The notes below the pieces were generated by a model, which was not told the DNA's origin, ran no database searches, and saw only the letters and a program-made list of their open reading frames with translations. The position numbers were made by a program, and so were the translations under genes. This document shows positions 50,108 to 60,764 of a stretch of DNA of 64,000 nucleotides, in pieces. Source of the DNA: Streptomyces sannanensis (GTDB taxonomy: Bacteria; Actinomycetota; Actinomycetes; Streptomycetales; Streptomycetaceae); the NCBI RefSeq assembly GCF_039536205.1, contig NZ_BAAAYL010000001.1, positions 1,240,001 through 1,304,000 of the forward strand. The letters run 5' to 3'. The first letter of the stretch is position 1, and each line of letters begins with the position of its first letter.

Positions 50108-50968
50108 GTGACCGACATCGAACGCGTCGGAGTGGTGGGCTGTGGCCAGATGGGCGCGGGCATCGCAGAGGTGTGCGCCCGCAGCGGCCTGGAGGTCAAG
50201 GTCGCCGAGACCACCGGTGAAGCCCTGGAGATCGGCCGTACCCGGCTCCACAACTCCCTCTCGAAGGCCGCGGAACGCGGCAAGATCACCGAGGAGGAGC
50301 GTGACGCCTCCCTCGCTCGGCTCACCTTCACGACGGACCTCGGGGAGTTCGCCGACCGCGACCTCGTCATCGAGGCGGTTGTGGAGAACGAGCAGGTCAA
50401 AACGGAGATCTTCCAGGTTCTCGACCAGGTGGTGACGCGTCCCGACGCGATCCTCGCCTCCAATACCTCCTCCATCCCGCTGGTAAAGCTGGCCGTGGCG
50501 ACCTCGCGTCCCGACCAGGTGATCGGCATCCACTTCTTCAATCCCGCCCCGGTGCAGAAGCTCGTCGAGCTGATCCCGGCGCTGACCACCTCCGAGGAGA
50601 CGCTCAAGCGCGCCGAGGCCGTGGCCCAGGAGGTGCTGGGCAAGCACGCCATCCGCGCACAGGACCGCTCGGGCTTCGTGGTCAACGCCCTGCTCGTCCC
50701 GTATCTCCTCTCCGCCATCCGGATGTTCGAGTCGGGCATCGCCAGCCGTGAGGACATCGACAACGGCATGGAGTACGGCTGTGCCCACCCGATGGGGCCG
50801 CTGAAGCTGTCCGACCTGATCGGCCTGGACACGATCGCCTCGATCGCCGACTCGATGTACGCGGAGTTCAAGGAGCCGCTGTACGCCGCTCCCCCGCTGC
50901 TCCAGCGCATGGTGGACGCGGGCCGGCTGGGCCGCAAGACCGGAGCGGGTTTCTACTCGTACAAGTGA
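50108..50968 (+). CDS. hbdA: 3-hydroxybutyryl-CoA dehydrogenase
   Basis: 286 residues. NAD-binding GVVGCGQMGAGIAEVCA and the catalytic motif ASNTSSIPLVKLA, then GIHFFNPAPVQKLVE with the catalytic His. Reduces acetoacetyl-CoA or oxidises 3-hydroxybutyryl-CoA. GTG start after AAGG-like sequence. It stands alone, divergent from the GHL10 gene. A secondary role in butyryl- or ethylmalonyl-CoA supply is plausible. Confidence 0.93.
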   Translation: MTDIERVGVVGCGQMGAGIAEVCARSGLEVKVAETTGEALEIGRTRLHNSLSKAAERGKITEEERDASLARLTFTTDLGEFADRDLVIEAVVENEQVKTEIFQVLDQVVTRPDAILASNTSSIPLVKLAVATSRPDQVIGIHFFNPAPVQKLVELIPALTTSEETLKRAEAVAQEVLGKHAIRAQDRSGFVVNALLVPYLLSAIRMFESGIASREDIDNGMEYGCAHPMGPLKLSDLIGLDTIASIADSMYAEFKEPLYAAPPLLQRMVDAGRLGRKTGAGFYSYK

Positions 50969-51031
50969 GCCGCGAGCAGTCCTGCGGGACGTGTACGACC
51001 GGGCCTGGTTCCTCTGTGTGAGGGCCGGGCC

Positions 51032-51077
51032 CTCCCCCAAGCTCTCGGCTTCGCTCGAGCAGGGGGGACCCCCATCC
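51032..51077. repeat. C5/G5 element, intergenic twin of the argJ insert
   Basis: CTCCCCCAAGCTCTCGGCTT, CGCTCGAGCAGGGGGG and ACCCCCATCC. Differs from the argJ copy at only a few positions. Confidence 0.88.
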
Positions 51078-51094
51078 TTCACACGGAGTGTGCG
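51078..51094. promoter_or_regulatory. Inverted motif TTCACACGGAGTGTG
   Basis: Resembles GATTCACACGGGGTGTGAATC at 54068-54088. It lies upstream of the small protein at 51197 and could be a second site for the same DNA-binding protein. Confidence 0.4.
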
Positions 51095-51196
51095 GAACGT
51101 GCTCGCATATGCCCCGCGCACACGCTCCCCCGGTGCCTACGGGGCGAGTTGACTCGGTGCCGCACAGTCCCAGTCGTCCACCGGAGGAGGACCACC

Positions 51197-51454
51197 GTGT
51201 CCACGGACCCCGACCATGCCGTGGTCGTCGATGAACTGGCGGAGTTACGCCGTTGCCTCGAAGTCGGGCTCGCCCGGATAGACGGGCACCTCGCATTGGC
51301 CGCGCAGCGCTGTGACCAGACCGAGCGGGATCTTGCCGATCTGGCCGCGCGCGTGGCGGCTCTGGAACACGGCCGCTGGCCGCTTCCCGCGGTGACCGTG
51401 CTGGCCTCGGTCGGCGCAGTCTGCCTGGGCGTCTGGCAGGCGCTCGGCCGCTGA
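51197..51454 (+). CDS. Small coiled-coil membrane-anchored protein
   Basis: 85 residues. GTG start at 51197 with GGAGGAGG upstream. The body is a heptad-like helix (VDELAELRRCLEVGLARIDG to DLAARVAALE), ending in one C-terminal hydrophobic segment (LPAVTVLASVGAVCLGVWQAL). Tail-anchored topology is likely. No family recognised. Confidence 0.75.
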   Translation: MSTDPDHAVVVDELAELRRCLEVGLARIDGHLALAAQRCDQTERDLADLAARVAALEHGRWPLPAVTVLASVGAVCLGVWQALGR

Positions 51455-51519
51455 GGTCTCCCGTCGTCCGAGCGCGCTACGGTGCCCTCGGCCTGGCGTC
51501 GGCATCGGCGCGCCCCACC

Positions 51520-51975
51520 TCATGGCCGAGGGCCGCCCCCGGCGGGCTCGCACCAGCGGGCGAATCCGTCGCTGGACCACACCATCGCGTCGTGGTCCGC
51601 GATCAGCAGCTCGTAGCCGTCGACGGACGCGATCCAGTCCTTGGCCCGCTCACCCATGGCGATCGCTGCGGTGGCATAGGTACCGGCCCACGTCAGGCTC
51701 GGACCGACCACTGTCACCGACAGCAGGCCGCGGGCGGGCACGCCGCTACGGGGATCCAGGATGTGCGCGCCCCGTTCTCCCGTCCCCGACGTGGCGACGG
51801 CGAAGTCCCGGCCGGAGACGACGGTGAGCAGCCGTCCCCGCCGCACGGGACCGGTGATACCGATCCCGTGCGGCAGGCCGGGAGCCGCCGCTCCCCCGAG
51901 CCGGATGTCACCTCCGCCGTTGACGTAGGAGTCGGGGGCGCCTGCCTCGTGCAGCATCCGTGCGGCACGTTCCAC
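51520..51975 (-). pseudogene. ApbE (FAD:protein FMN transferase) C-terminal remnant
   Basis: Only the last 150 residues of the family remain: VNGGGDIRLGG, then FAVATSGTGERGAHILDPRSG, the metal- and FAD-binding part of ApbE. The N-terminal half, including the FAD-binding start, is absent. Immediately upstream the frame runs into a repeat element (51976-52080), which supplies an artificial ATG at 52017 and codes for WGHLWGHPRGTP. The gene was cut by the element or an associated deletion. Confidence 0.75.
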
Positions 51976-52080
51976 AGGGGTACCCCGAGGGTGCCCCCAG
52001 AGGTGCCCCCACCGCATGCGTGGACATCAGCCGCTCCGCGGCGGGCGCTCGCCGAGCCGGCCTGATCGGCCGGACACCCC
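51976..52080. mobile_element. Partial copy of the metI-metQ MITE-like element
   Basis: Read on the minus strand it starts TAGGGGGTGTCCGGCCGATC, with the TAG of the Nudix gene as its first bases. GCCCGCCGCGGAGCGGCTGA and CACGCATGCGGTGGGGGCAC are shared with 9960-10020. Only one terminal arm is present. It abuts truncated apbE. Confidence 0.7.
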
Positions 52081-52617
52081 CTAACCGTCGCCGAGCCTCA
52101 AGTGGTGCAGAAGCAGCAGTCCGGCCGCCATATTGGCAGCCGGGACCTCGCCGCGGGCGACCATGTCGGGGATCAGCTTCAGGGGTATCCATTCGCGGCG
52201 CGACGACTCGAAGTCGTCCTCGGGATGGCCGATGTAGGTGGCGCCCTCCGACCAGTAGAGGTGATGGCGGGCGTCGGTGAGACCGTTGGACGGCTCGACG
52301 GTGAGCAGATGGCGGAGGGGGCCCGGACGCCAGCCGGTCTCCTCCTCCATCTCGCGGGCTGCCGCGGCGGCGATGTCCTCGCCGTCCTCCACGACTCCGG
52401 CGGCGAGCTCCCAGCCCCAGCTGTCGGTGATGAACCTGTGGCGCCAGAGCATCAGCACCTCGTTGGCCTCGTTGACCGCGGTCGCCACCGCCACCGGGCG
52501 CAGCCGGATCAGGAAGTGGTCGAGATGCCGTCCGTCGGGCAGCTCGACATCCGCGAGATTGACGCGGAACCAGCGATTCTCATAAACGGTGTGTTCGTTG
52601 AGGTTCGTCCACTGCAC
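52081..52617 (-). CDS. Nudix hydrolase
   Basis: 178 residues. Nudix box AGVVEDGEDIAAAAAREMEE followed by ETGW fits G-x5-E-x7-REUxEExGU. N-terminal segment VYENRWFRVNLADVELPDG resembles ADP-ribose pyrophosphatases. GTG at 52617 follows GGAAGGTGG. Its TAG stop forms the first three bases of the repeat element end. Hydrolyses a nucleoside diphosphate linked to a moiety X; exact substrate unknown. Confidence 0.88.
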   Translation of the reverse strand: MQWTNLNEHTVYENRWFRVNLADVELPDGRHLDHFLIRLRPVAVATAVNEANEVLMLWRHRFITDSWGWELAAGVVEDGEDIAAAAAREMEEETGWRPGPLRHLLTVEPSNGLTDARHHLYWSEGATYIGHPEDDFESSRREWIPLKLIPDMVARGEVPAANMAAGLLLLHHLRLGDG

Positions 52618-52684
52618 GTTTCTGCCACCTTCCGGCGAGTAGATGGCAACATCGCAGCAGGCCCGCTCTCCCTGTGGAAACCGC

Positions 52685-54025
52685 TCACAGGGGAACGCGC
52701 AACGCCCCGTCGATGAGTTCCGCCGCCTCCTCGGCGCTCGAGCATCCACTGTCCAGCAGATGCTCGCGGACCGTGCGCAGCCGGTCTCGCAGACGCTGCG
52801 ACTCCATGCCCCGGGCCCGCTCTGCCATCTCCACCGCGGTCGCCACGGCCCGGTCCGCCTCGCCCTGGCGGAGTTCGATCTGGGCGAGCATCGCCAGGCG
52901 GTGGACCCGCCCTCTGTCGTGCGCCGGAGCGCGCGCGGCGAGCGCTGCCTGTTCCCGGGCGCCCGTGAGGTCGCCGAGTCCGAGCAGCGCCTCCGCCACC
53001 TGTACATTCACCAGGCCCGGCTGGACGTAGCCCGTTTCGTCGGGCTCCTGGCCCGGCCTGATGCGATCGGCGGCCGCCTCCGCACTGGTGATGCACGACA
53101 GCGCGTTGTGCGCGTCGCCGAGATGGGCGTACGCCTTCGCCTGCATCGCGTGCAGATCGGATGCCAGCGCGGGGGTGATGTCACTGCCGGCCGCGCGCAG
53201 AGCGGCCTCCGCGAACGCCACGGCCTGCCGGTACTCCCGCAGGTACAGGGACTGGTTGACCAGCAGGGCGATCACATAGGCGCCGAGGCCGCGGTCGCCG
53301 CTCGCCTTGGCGAGCCGGAGCGCCTGATGGAAGTAACGCTGGGCGAGTCCCTGGGCGTTGGAGTCGTACGCACAGATGCCGGCGACGGCCACCAGGGCCC
53401 CGGTGGCACGGTGCAAGAGACGGCCGGTGGAGTCGGAGTAGCTGCCACGCAGCAGCGGGGCCGTCTCGGAGTTGAGGAATCCGACGATCCGGGCGCGCGT
53501 CGCGATGCCGCCCGCCTTGCGGTACATCAGCTCGTAGTGTGCCCGGGCCGCACGCAGCATCGCTATGTCGCTTTCGCCGACCCTGGTCTGCCCGTCACGC
53601 GAGACGTCCGTGTCCTCGGGGGGGTTCTCCCACTCCCACACCGGCATCACGGCCGGCGTGCCGGTGACCGCGGGCGCGCCCAGGACGTGGGGGCGCTGCT
53701 GCTCGTCCGAACGCCACAGAGCGGTGGCGCGTTCGACGAAACCCGCCAGGGGCAGTCCCACCGTGGAGGCCGGGCTCCCCGGTATCCCCAGCCCGATGTC
53801 GTCCAGCGTGACCGGCCGTTGCAGCCGGGCGGAGAGCACCTCGCAGATCAGGTCGGGCACTTTGCCACGCGGCCGCTGGCCCTTCAGCCAGCGCGCCACG
53901 GCCGTGTGCTCGTAACGCAGCGCCAGACCCCGGGACCTGCCCGCCATGTTGACATGGGCGGCGAGGCCGGCATGAGAGATCCCCGCTTCGTCGAGCAGGG
54001 CGTCGAGCAGGCTATTGGGCTGCAT
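52685..54025 (-). CDS. HTH-TPR transcriptional regulator, NsdA-like
   Basis: 446 residues. N-terminal XRE-like DNA-binding part with SLLDALLDEAGISHAGLAAH and HTAVARWLKGQRPRG, then a long TPR-type helical region. This arrangement resembles NsdA-type negative regulators of Streptomyces development and antibiotic production. ATG at 54025 has GGAGGG. A perfect inverted repeat at 54068-54088 precedes it. Could control morphology or secondary metabolism; the target is not known. Confidence 0.8.
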   Translation of the reverse strand: MQPNSLLDALLDEAGISHAGLAAHVNMAGRSRGLALRYEHTAVARWLKGQRPRGKVPDLICEVLSARLQRPVTLDDIGLGIPGSPASTVGLPLAGFVERATALWRSDEQQRPHVLGAPAVTGTPAVMPVWEWENPPEDTDVSRDGQTRVGESDIAMLRAARAHYELMYRKAGGIATRARIVGFLNSETAPLLRGSYSDSTGRLLHRATGALVAVAGICAYDSNAQGLAQRYFHQALRLAKASGDRGLGAYVIALLVNQSLYLREYRQAVAFAEAALRAAGSDITPALASDLHAMQAKAYAHLGDAHNALSCITSAEAAADRIRPGQEPDETGYVQPGLVNVQVAEALLGLGDLTGAREQAALAARAPAHDRGRVHRLAMLAQIELRQGEADRAVATAVEMAERARGMESQRLRDRLRTVREHLLDSGCSSAEEAAELIDGALRVPL

Positions 54026-54067
54026 GGGGCCCTCCGGTGGCTCGGTGCGCACAGCGTAGCCGAGCCG

Positions 54068-54088
54068 GATTCACACGGGGTGTGAATC
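54068..54088. promoter_or_regulatory. Perfect palindrome upstream of the NsdA-like gene
   Basis: GATTCACAC-GGG-GTGTGAATC, 9-bp arms, about 43 bp before the start codon. Candidate operator. Confidence 0.6.
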
Positions 54089-54279
54089 GAGTGCCCGCAT
54101 TTATGCGTGACGCGCTCTGCCGCCGCGCGGCCCGGCTCGGTTGACTGAACTGCCTCTCCTCGGAGGCGGCCGGGCCGCCGGCTCCCCCCTCGTACAGTGC
54201 GGCGGCCCGCTCCCGGCGCCGCCGGCCCTGCTGTTCTGCCCGACACTCCGCGGCAGGGCCGACGGCGCCTCGTCCCCGG

Positions 54280-55302
54280 TCAGCGATGGACCCGGGCGGG
54301 CGTTGGGGCGCCCGTCCGGGCGGCCGGTGTCCTGTGGCGGTCATTGCGCAGCACGAGCAGGGCCACGTCGTCGGTGAGCCTGCCGCCGGTGTGCCGCAAC
54401 AATGCCGCGTGCGCCCGGCGGATCACCTCTGCCGGCGGGACCGGCCTGCCGCAGGCGGCCTCCACGAGCACCTCGTCCAACCGGAAGAACAGTCCCGCGG
54501 CGTCTCTGTTGTCCTCGGCGCCATCGGTGTACAGGCAGAGGGCCTCTCCCGGCAGCAGGCGCGTACACCGCCGCGCCGTCAGCTCCGCGGGCAGCGGGAA
54601 CGGGCCGAGCGGGGGCAGCGGATCCCCGGCCGCGAGCGGCTCGGCGCCCCGGTCGATCAGACGGGGCCATGGGTGGCCGCAGTTGAGCGCCCATACCTCG
54701 TCGTCGTCGCGGACCTCCAGCAGCAGGACGGTCACGAATTCCTCCGCATCCTCCCCGGTCTCGGAGGAGCCGCCCGACCGCTCCAGCAGATACCGTTGCA
54801 GCGTACGGTCCATGCGGCTGAGCACGCCGGTGAGTTCGGGCTCGTCGTGCGCGGCCTCGCGGAAGCAGCCGAGTACCGCGGCCACCGCACCGAGAGCGGT
54901 CAGACCGTGCCCGCGCACATCCCCCATGACGATCCGGACGCCGTGCGGGGTGACCACCGCCTCGTACAGGTCCCCGCCGACCGACGCGGCCCGGTTCGCG
55001 GAGAGCTGGCCCGCGACGACCGAGAGGCCGTCCAGACGGGCCGGCAGCGGACGCAGCAGCACCTGCTGGGTGGCCCGGGCGACCTCCCGGACCCGCCGCA
55101 GGTCCCGCACCGGGCCTAGCCGCACTCCGGTGATCAGATGGACCACCCCGGTCAGGAACCCGATGCAGGTGGCGATCCGCGGAACGACGCCCTCCGTGGC
55201 GGCGAGCGGGCAGGCGAGTTCCCAGGCGACCGCGGCCCCGAGCCAGATCACGGCCAGCGCGTAGGCAAGGCACCGCCCGTCGCGAGGCGCGTGCGAGCCC
55301 AT
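54280..55302 (-). CDS. Membrane PP2C-type SpoIIE phosphatase
   Basis: 340 residues (a start at 55329 would add nine). Two N-terminal hydrophobic segments (LAYALAVIWLGAAVAWELAC, GVVPRIATCIGFLTGVVHLI) and a C-terminal SpoIIE domain: VGGDLYEAV, GDVRGHGLTALG, NCGHPWPRL, DDVALLVLR. Serine/threonine phosphatases of this type act on anti-anti-sigma factors. No sensor domain is visible beyond the membrane part. The partner is unknown. Confidence 0.88.
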   Translation of the reverse strand: MGSHAPRDGRCLAYALAVIWLGAAVAWELACPLAATEGVVPRIATCIGFLTGVVHLITGVRLGPVRDLRRVREVARATQQVLLRPLPARLDGLSVVAGQLSANRAASVGGDLYEAVVTPHGVRIVMGDVRGHGLTALGAVAAVLGCFREAAHDEPELTGVLSRMDRTLQRYLLERSGGSSETGEDAEEFVTVLLLEVRDDDEVWALNCGHPWPRLIDRGAEPLAAGDPLPPLGPFPLPAELTARRCTRLLPGEALCLYTDGAEDNRDAAGLFFRLDEVLVEAACGRPVPPAEVIRRAHAALLRHTGGRLTDDVALLVLRNDRHRTPAARTGAPTPARVHR

Positions 55303-55329
55303 GCCTGGACATGACCTGTTACGGATCAT

Positions 55330-55725
55330 GCCGACGGCCCCCCTGGGCGCTGAGTGAAACGTGGACCGGCCTTCTCGGCCGGAACGATTGTCCCGATCAC
55401 GCGAGGCTGATGGGGTGTGCGGCCCAGATTTGTCACCCGAACGGGTGCGGTGCGTTTCGCTCGCGTGTACCAGGCGTGCCGCGCTCCGTCAGGTTGACCG
55501 GTGTGTCCGTCCTCAAGCGCCGGACGGGCTGGGGGTTGCTGCCGGTTGCCGGGCGCGGCTCCGCGTTGCGGGGTGTGCATGGGCCCCCTTCGACCGCTGC
55601 CCGGTTGGGGGTACGACCGGATCTCCGGGCCGCACCCCGACAAGCCCGTCCTGGGGGCACCTCCGGGGTGCCCCCAGGAACGCCGGCCCCGTGGTCAGGG
55701 GTAAGTCACCCGGCGGGACGCCGAA
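55330..55725. other. Gene-free interval with dispersed repeats
   Basis: About 395 bp between the SpoIIE gene and the pheT terminator. CCGGTGTGTCCGTCCTCAAG followed by CGCCGGACGGGCTGGG at 55498 is a common Streptomyces intergenic word shared with 12317. GGGTTGCTGCCGGTTGCCGG at 55535 is the complement of a repeat at 12630. A C5/G5 element (GGGGGCACCTCCGGGGTGCC) is at 55649-55680. No gene seen. Confidence 0.6.
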
Positions 55726-55756
55726 GGGGCGCGTCCGGAAGGTCCGGACGCGCCCC
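55726..55756 (-). terminator. Terminator of pheST
   Basis: Perfect 13-bp stem GGGGCGCGTCCGG with a 5-nt loop, 14 bp beyond the pheT stop. Confidence 0.88.
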
Positions 55757-55769
55757 CTGAAGCAGCGCG

Positions 55770-58294
55770 CTACGCTCCGCGCAGCACCGCGCCCGTGCGC
55801 TCCGTCGCGAGGGCGATCGCCGTGTCGCGTGCGGCCGATGCCTCCTCGACCGTCAGCGTGCGGTCCGCGGCGCGGAATCGCAGCGCGTACGCCAGCGACT
55901 TCTTGCCCTCGCCGAGCTGCTCGCCCGTGAAGACGTCGAACAGCCGGATGGATTCGAGGAGTTCGCCCGCGCCGGCGCGCAGCGCCGCCTCGACCTCCGT
56001 GGCCGGGACCTCGGACGCGACGACGAGCGCCACGTCCTGGGTCGCCACCGGGAAGGTGGAGATCCGGGGCGCCTGCAGCGGGCCCTGGACGGCTGCGGCG
56101 AGCTGGTCCAGGTCGAGCTCCATCGCGCAGCTGCGCTCCGGAAGGCCCAGCGCCTTGACCACGCGTGGGTGCAGCTCACCGGCGTGACCAATGACGCGCT
56201 GCTCGCCGTCGACCGCGACGGAGAGCGTCGCGCAGCGGCCCGGGTGCCACGGACCGTACTGGCCATTGGCGACGATCAGCTCGGCCCCTGCCTCGGCGGC
56301 GACCGTACGGGCGGCCTGGATCGCGTCGGCCCAGTCGGCCGGGCGCCCCTTGCCCCACCATCCGGCCTGCTCGCGGGCGCCGGACAGCACCACGGCGGCG
56401 TGGCGCGGCTGTGCGGGCAGCGCGTTGTCGAGGTGGGCGATCTCTTCGTCGGTCGGGCGGCGGTCGGCGGGCAGCCGGGCCGCGGTGCGGGCCTCGTCCG
56501 GACGGAAGACCAGGCCGGTCTCGAAGAGGGCGAGGTCGTGGCTGCCGCGGCCGTGGTTCCGGCGCAGCGCGCTGAGCAGCCCCGGCAGCAGCGTGGTGCG
56601 CAGCGCGGGCTCCTCGTCGGAGAGCGGGTTGACCAGCTTCACCACGCGGCGCAGCTCGTCGTCCTTCTCCAGGCCGAGCTGGTCGAAGACCTGGTCGCCG
56701 ATGAAGGGGTAGTTCAGTGCCTCGACGTAACCGGCCCCGGCCAGCGCGCGGCCGACGCGGCGGTGCAGTCGCTGCCGCTCGGTGAGCCCGCGGCCGGCCG
56801 GCGGCTTCGGCAGCGTCGACGGCAGGTTCTCGTAGCCCTCCAGCCGGATGACCTCTTCGGCGAGGTCGTTCGGCTCGTTGAGGTCGGGACGCCAGGTCGG
56901 CACGGTGACGACGAGCTCGTCCTGTCCGACCACATCGCAGCCGACGTCCTGGAGGCGGCGTACGACCGTCTCGCGGCCGTAGTCGACGCCGGCCACCCGG
57001 TCGGGGTGGTCGGCGGCCATCGTGACCGTGCGGGGCGCGGACTGCGCGACGATCTCGGTGACGCCCGCCTCCGCGGTGCCGCCGGCGAGCAGCACCAGCA
57101 GGTCGACGGTGCGCTGCGCGGCAGCGGCGGCGGCCTGCGGGTCGACGCCGCGCTCGAAGCGCTTGGACGCCTCGGAGGACAGCTTGTGGCGCCGGGCGGT
57201 ACGGGCGATGGTGACCGGGTCGAAGTGGGCGGCCTCGATGACCACCTCGGTGGTGCCGCGCACCTCGCCGGTCTCCGGGTCGGTCTCGGAGTCGGCGATC
57301 TCGGTGTTGGCGCCGCCCATCACGCCGGCGAGGCCGATCGGGCCGCGGTCGTCGGTGATGACCAGGTCCTCGGAGTCCAGCGCGCGGTGCGCGCCGTCGA
57401 GGGTGGTGAACTTCTCGCCCTGCGCGGCGCGACGCACACCGATCGGCCCGTTGACGCGGGACCGGTCGTAGGCGTGCAGCGGCTGGCCGAGCTCGAGCAT
57501 CACGTAGTTGGTGATGTCGACCGCGAGGGAGATCGGGCGCATCCCGGCCTTCTGCAGCCGGCGCCGGAGCCAGATCGGGGAGCGGGACTCGGGGTCGAGG
57601 CCGGTGACCGTACGGGCGACGAAACGGTCGCAGCCGATCGCGTCGGAGACCTTCACCGCGTAGCCGAACGAGTTCGGGGCCGGGACGTCCAGCAGGGCCG
57701 GGTCGCGCAGCGGAAGGCCGTAGGCAATGGCGGTCTCGCGGGCGACACCGCGCATCGACAGGCAGTAGCCGCGGTCGGGGGTGACAGCGATGTCCAGAAC
57801 CTCGTCGACGAGCTGGAGCAGCTCGATGGCGTCGGTGCCGACCCCGTGCTCCGGCGGCAGCACGATGATGCCGTGCGAGCTGTCGTCGCCCATGCCCAGC
57901 TCGTCGCCGGAGCAGATCATGCCGTGCGAGTTGCGTCCGTACGTCTTCCGCGCGGCGATGGCGAAGTCGCCGGGCAGCAGCGCGCCAGGCAGGGCCACGA
58001 CGACCTTGTCGCCCTCGGAGAAGTTGCGGGCGCCGCAGACGATCTCCTGGGGCTCGCCGGTCCCGTTGGCCTGGCCGACGTCGACGGTGCAGAAGCGGAT
58101 CGGCTTCTTGAAGCCCTCCAGCTCCTCGATGGTCAGCACCTGGCCGACCACCAGCGGGCCCTTGAGGTCGCCGCCGAGCTGTTCGACGGTCTCGACCTCC
58201 AGACCGACGTCAATGAGCTTGGCCTGCACATCGCGGCCGGACTCCGTGGCCGGCAGGTCGACGTACTCCCGCAGCCAAGAAAGCGGGACCCGCA

Positions 58295-58295
<1 letters not shown>
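55770..58295 (-). CDS. pheT: Phenylalanyl-tRNA synthetase beta subunit
   Basis: 841 residues, the normal length. N-terminus [15 protein letters not shown], the tRNA-binding-type domain ([28 protein letters not shown]), B3/B4 editing region and B5, and a C-terminal ferredoxin-fold anticodon-binding domain. Forms the alpha2-beta2 enzyme with PheS. Its ATG overlaps the pheS stop by one base. Confidence 0.97.
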
Positions 58296-59539
<1,244 letters not shown>

Positions 59540-59587
59540 CTAAAGGTCGCGTGGGGTCGAAGAAGCCCGTGGGCCACCTGGCGAGAC

Positions 59588-60712
59588 TCAGGTCAGATAC
59601 GCCGGTGCGCCTACGGGCAGGATAAATCGGAACTCGGCCCCGCCACCGGGACCGCGCCCGACGGTGATCGTGCCGCCGTGCGCCTCGACGATGCCCTTGA
59701 CGATGTAGAGGCCCAGGCCCGTGCCACCGCGCTTGCTTCCCCGCCAGAAGCGGGTGAAGACACGGCCCATCGACTCCTCGGGGATGCCGGGGCCTTCGTC
59801 GCTCACGGTGACAGCCGTTCCCTTCTCCGCGTTCTTCGCCTGCTCCGCCGGTGCGGACGCCACTTCGATGGTGACGGTTCCCTCGCCGTGCCGCACCGCA
59901 TTTTCCAGCAGATTGCCGAGTACCTGGTCGACCTTGTCCGGGTCCGCCCAGAGATCGGGCAGCGGCTGCCGGATGCGGACCAGGAAACGGTCCGGGGCCT
60001 GGCCGGAGGCGATATGGGCCTGGACATGCCGGCCGACCGCAGCACATATGTCCACGGGTTGCCGGCGCACCTCGAGCCGGCCCGAATCGATACGGGAGAT
60101 GTCGAGCAGCTCGGCGATCAGCCGGGTGACCCGGTTGGCGTCGGCGTCGACGGTCTCCAGCATCAGCCTCTTCTGGTCGTCGGTGAATCGCTCCCACTTG
60201 GCGAGCAGGGTCGCCGTGAAGCCCTTCACCGAGGTCAGCGGGGAACGCAGCTCATGTGCGACGGTGGCGATCAGCTCGGCATGGCTGCGCTCCGTGCGCC
60301 TGCGCGCCTCGGTGCCGCGCAGCGACACGACCACCCGGTGCGGGGGGCCGGCCGGGTGTTCGCGTACGTACCGGGCGGAGACCAGCACCTCTCGGCCCCC
60401 GGGGAGCAGCAGATTGCGCTCGGGCTGCCCGGTGCGGGTCGACAGTCCGCCGTACGGGTCGGTGACCCGCCACCAGCGGCGTCCCTTGAGGTCCTCCAGC
60501 GGCAGCGCTCGCTCCAGCGGCTGCCCGAGGGCCTGTTCCCGGGGCACGGCGGTGATGCGTACGGCCGCGGCGTTGAAACAGACCACCCGGCCGGTCTCGT
60601 CGGCGACGACCAGTCCGTCGGGGAGGTCGTCCGGGTCGATGCCGGTCGGGCCGCTGTCGCCCGAAGGGCAGCGTTCCGTCCTCCCGACCGGCCCGCTCGT
60701 GCCGACAGCCAT
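59588..60712 (-). CDS. Orphan PAS-domain sensor histidine kinase
   Basis: 374 residues. A PAS-like domain (about 30-140: GLVVADETGRVVCFNAAAVR), a HisKA phosphoacceptor motif AHELRSPLTSVKGF, then N-box NLLENAVRHG, G1 box DEGPGIP and G2 box GGTGLGLYIVKGIVEAHGG. No membrane helix, so it is cytosolic. No response regulator is adjacent. ATG at 60712 is preceded by GGGAACGGGG; a GTG at 60724 is possible. Signal unknown. Confidence 0.9.
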   Translation of the reverse strand: MAVGTSGPVGRTERCPSGDSGPTGIDPDDLPDGLVVADETGRVVCFNAAAVRITAVPREQALGQPLERALPLEDLKGRRWWRVTDPYGGLSTRTGQPERNLLLPGGREVLVSARYVREHPAGPPHRVVVSLRGTEARRRTERSHAELIATVAHELRSPLTSVKGFTATLLAKWERFTDDQKRLMLETVDADANRVTRLIAELLDISRIDSGRLEVRRQPVDICAAVGRHVQAHIASGQAPDRFLVRIRQPLPDLWADPDKVDQVLGNLLENAVRHGEGTVTIEVASAPAEQAKNAEKGTAVTVSDEGPGIPEESMGRVFTRFWRGSKRGGTGLGLYIVKGIVEAHGGTITVGRGPGGGAEFRFILPVGAPAYLT

Positions 60713-60764
60713 CCCCGTTCCCACCTCTCCGAGCGCACAGTGGGCCCCCGAGCACGCAACACTA

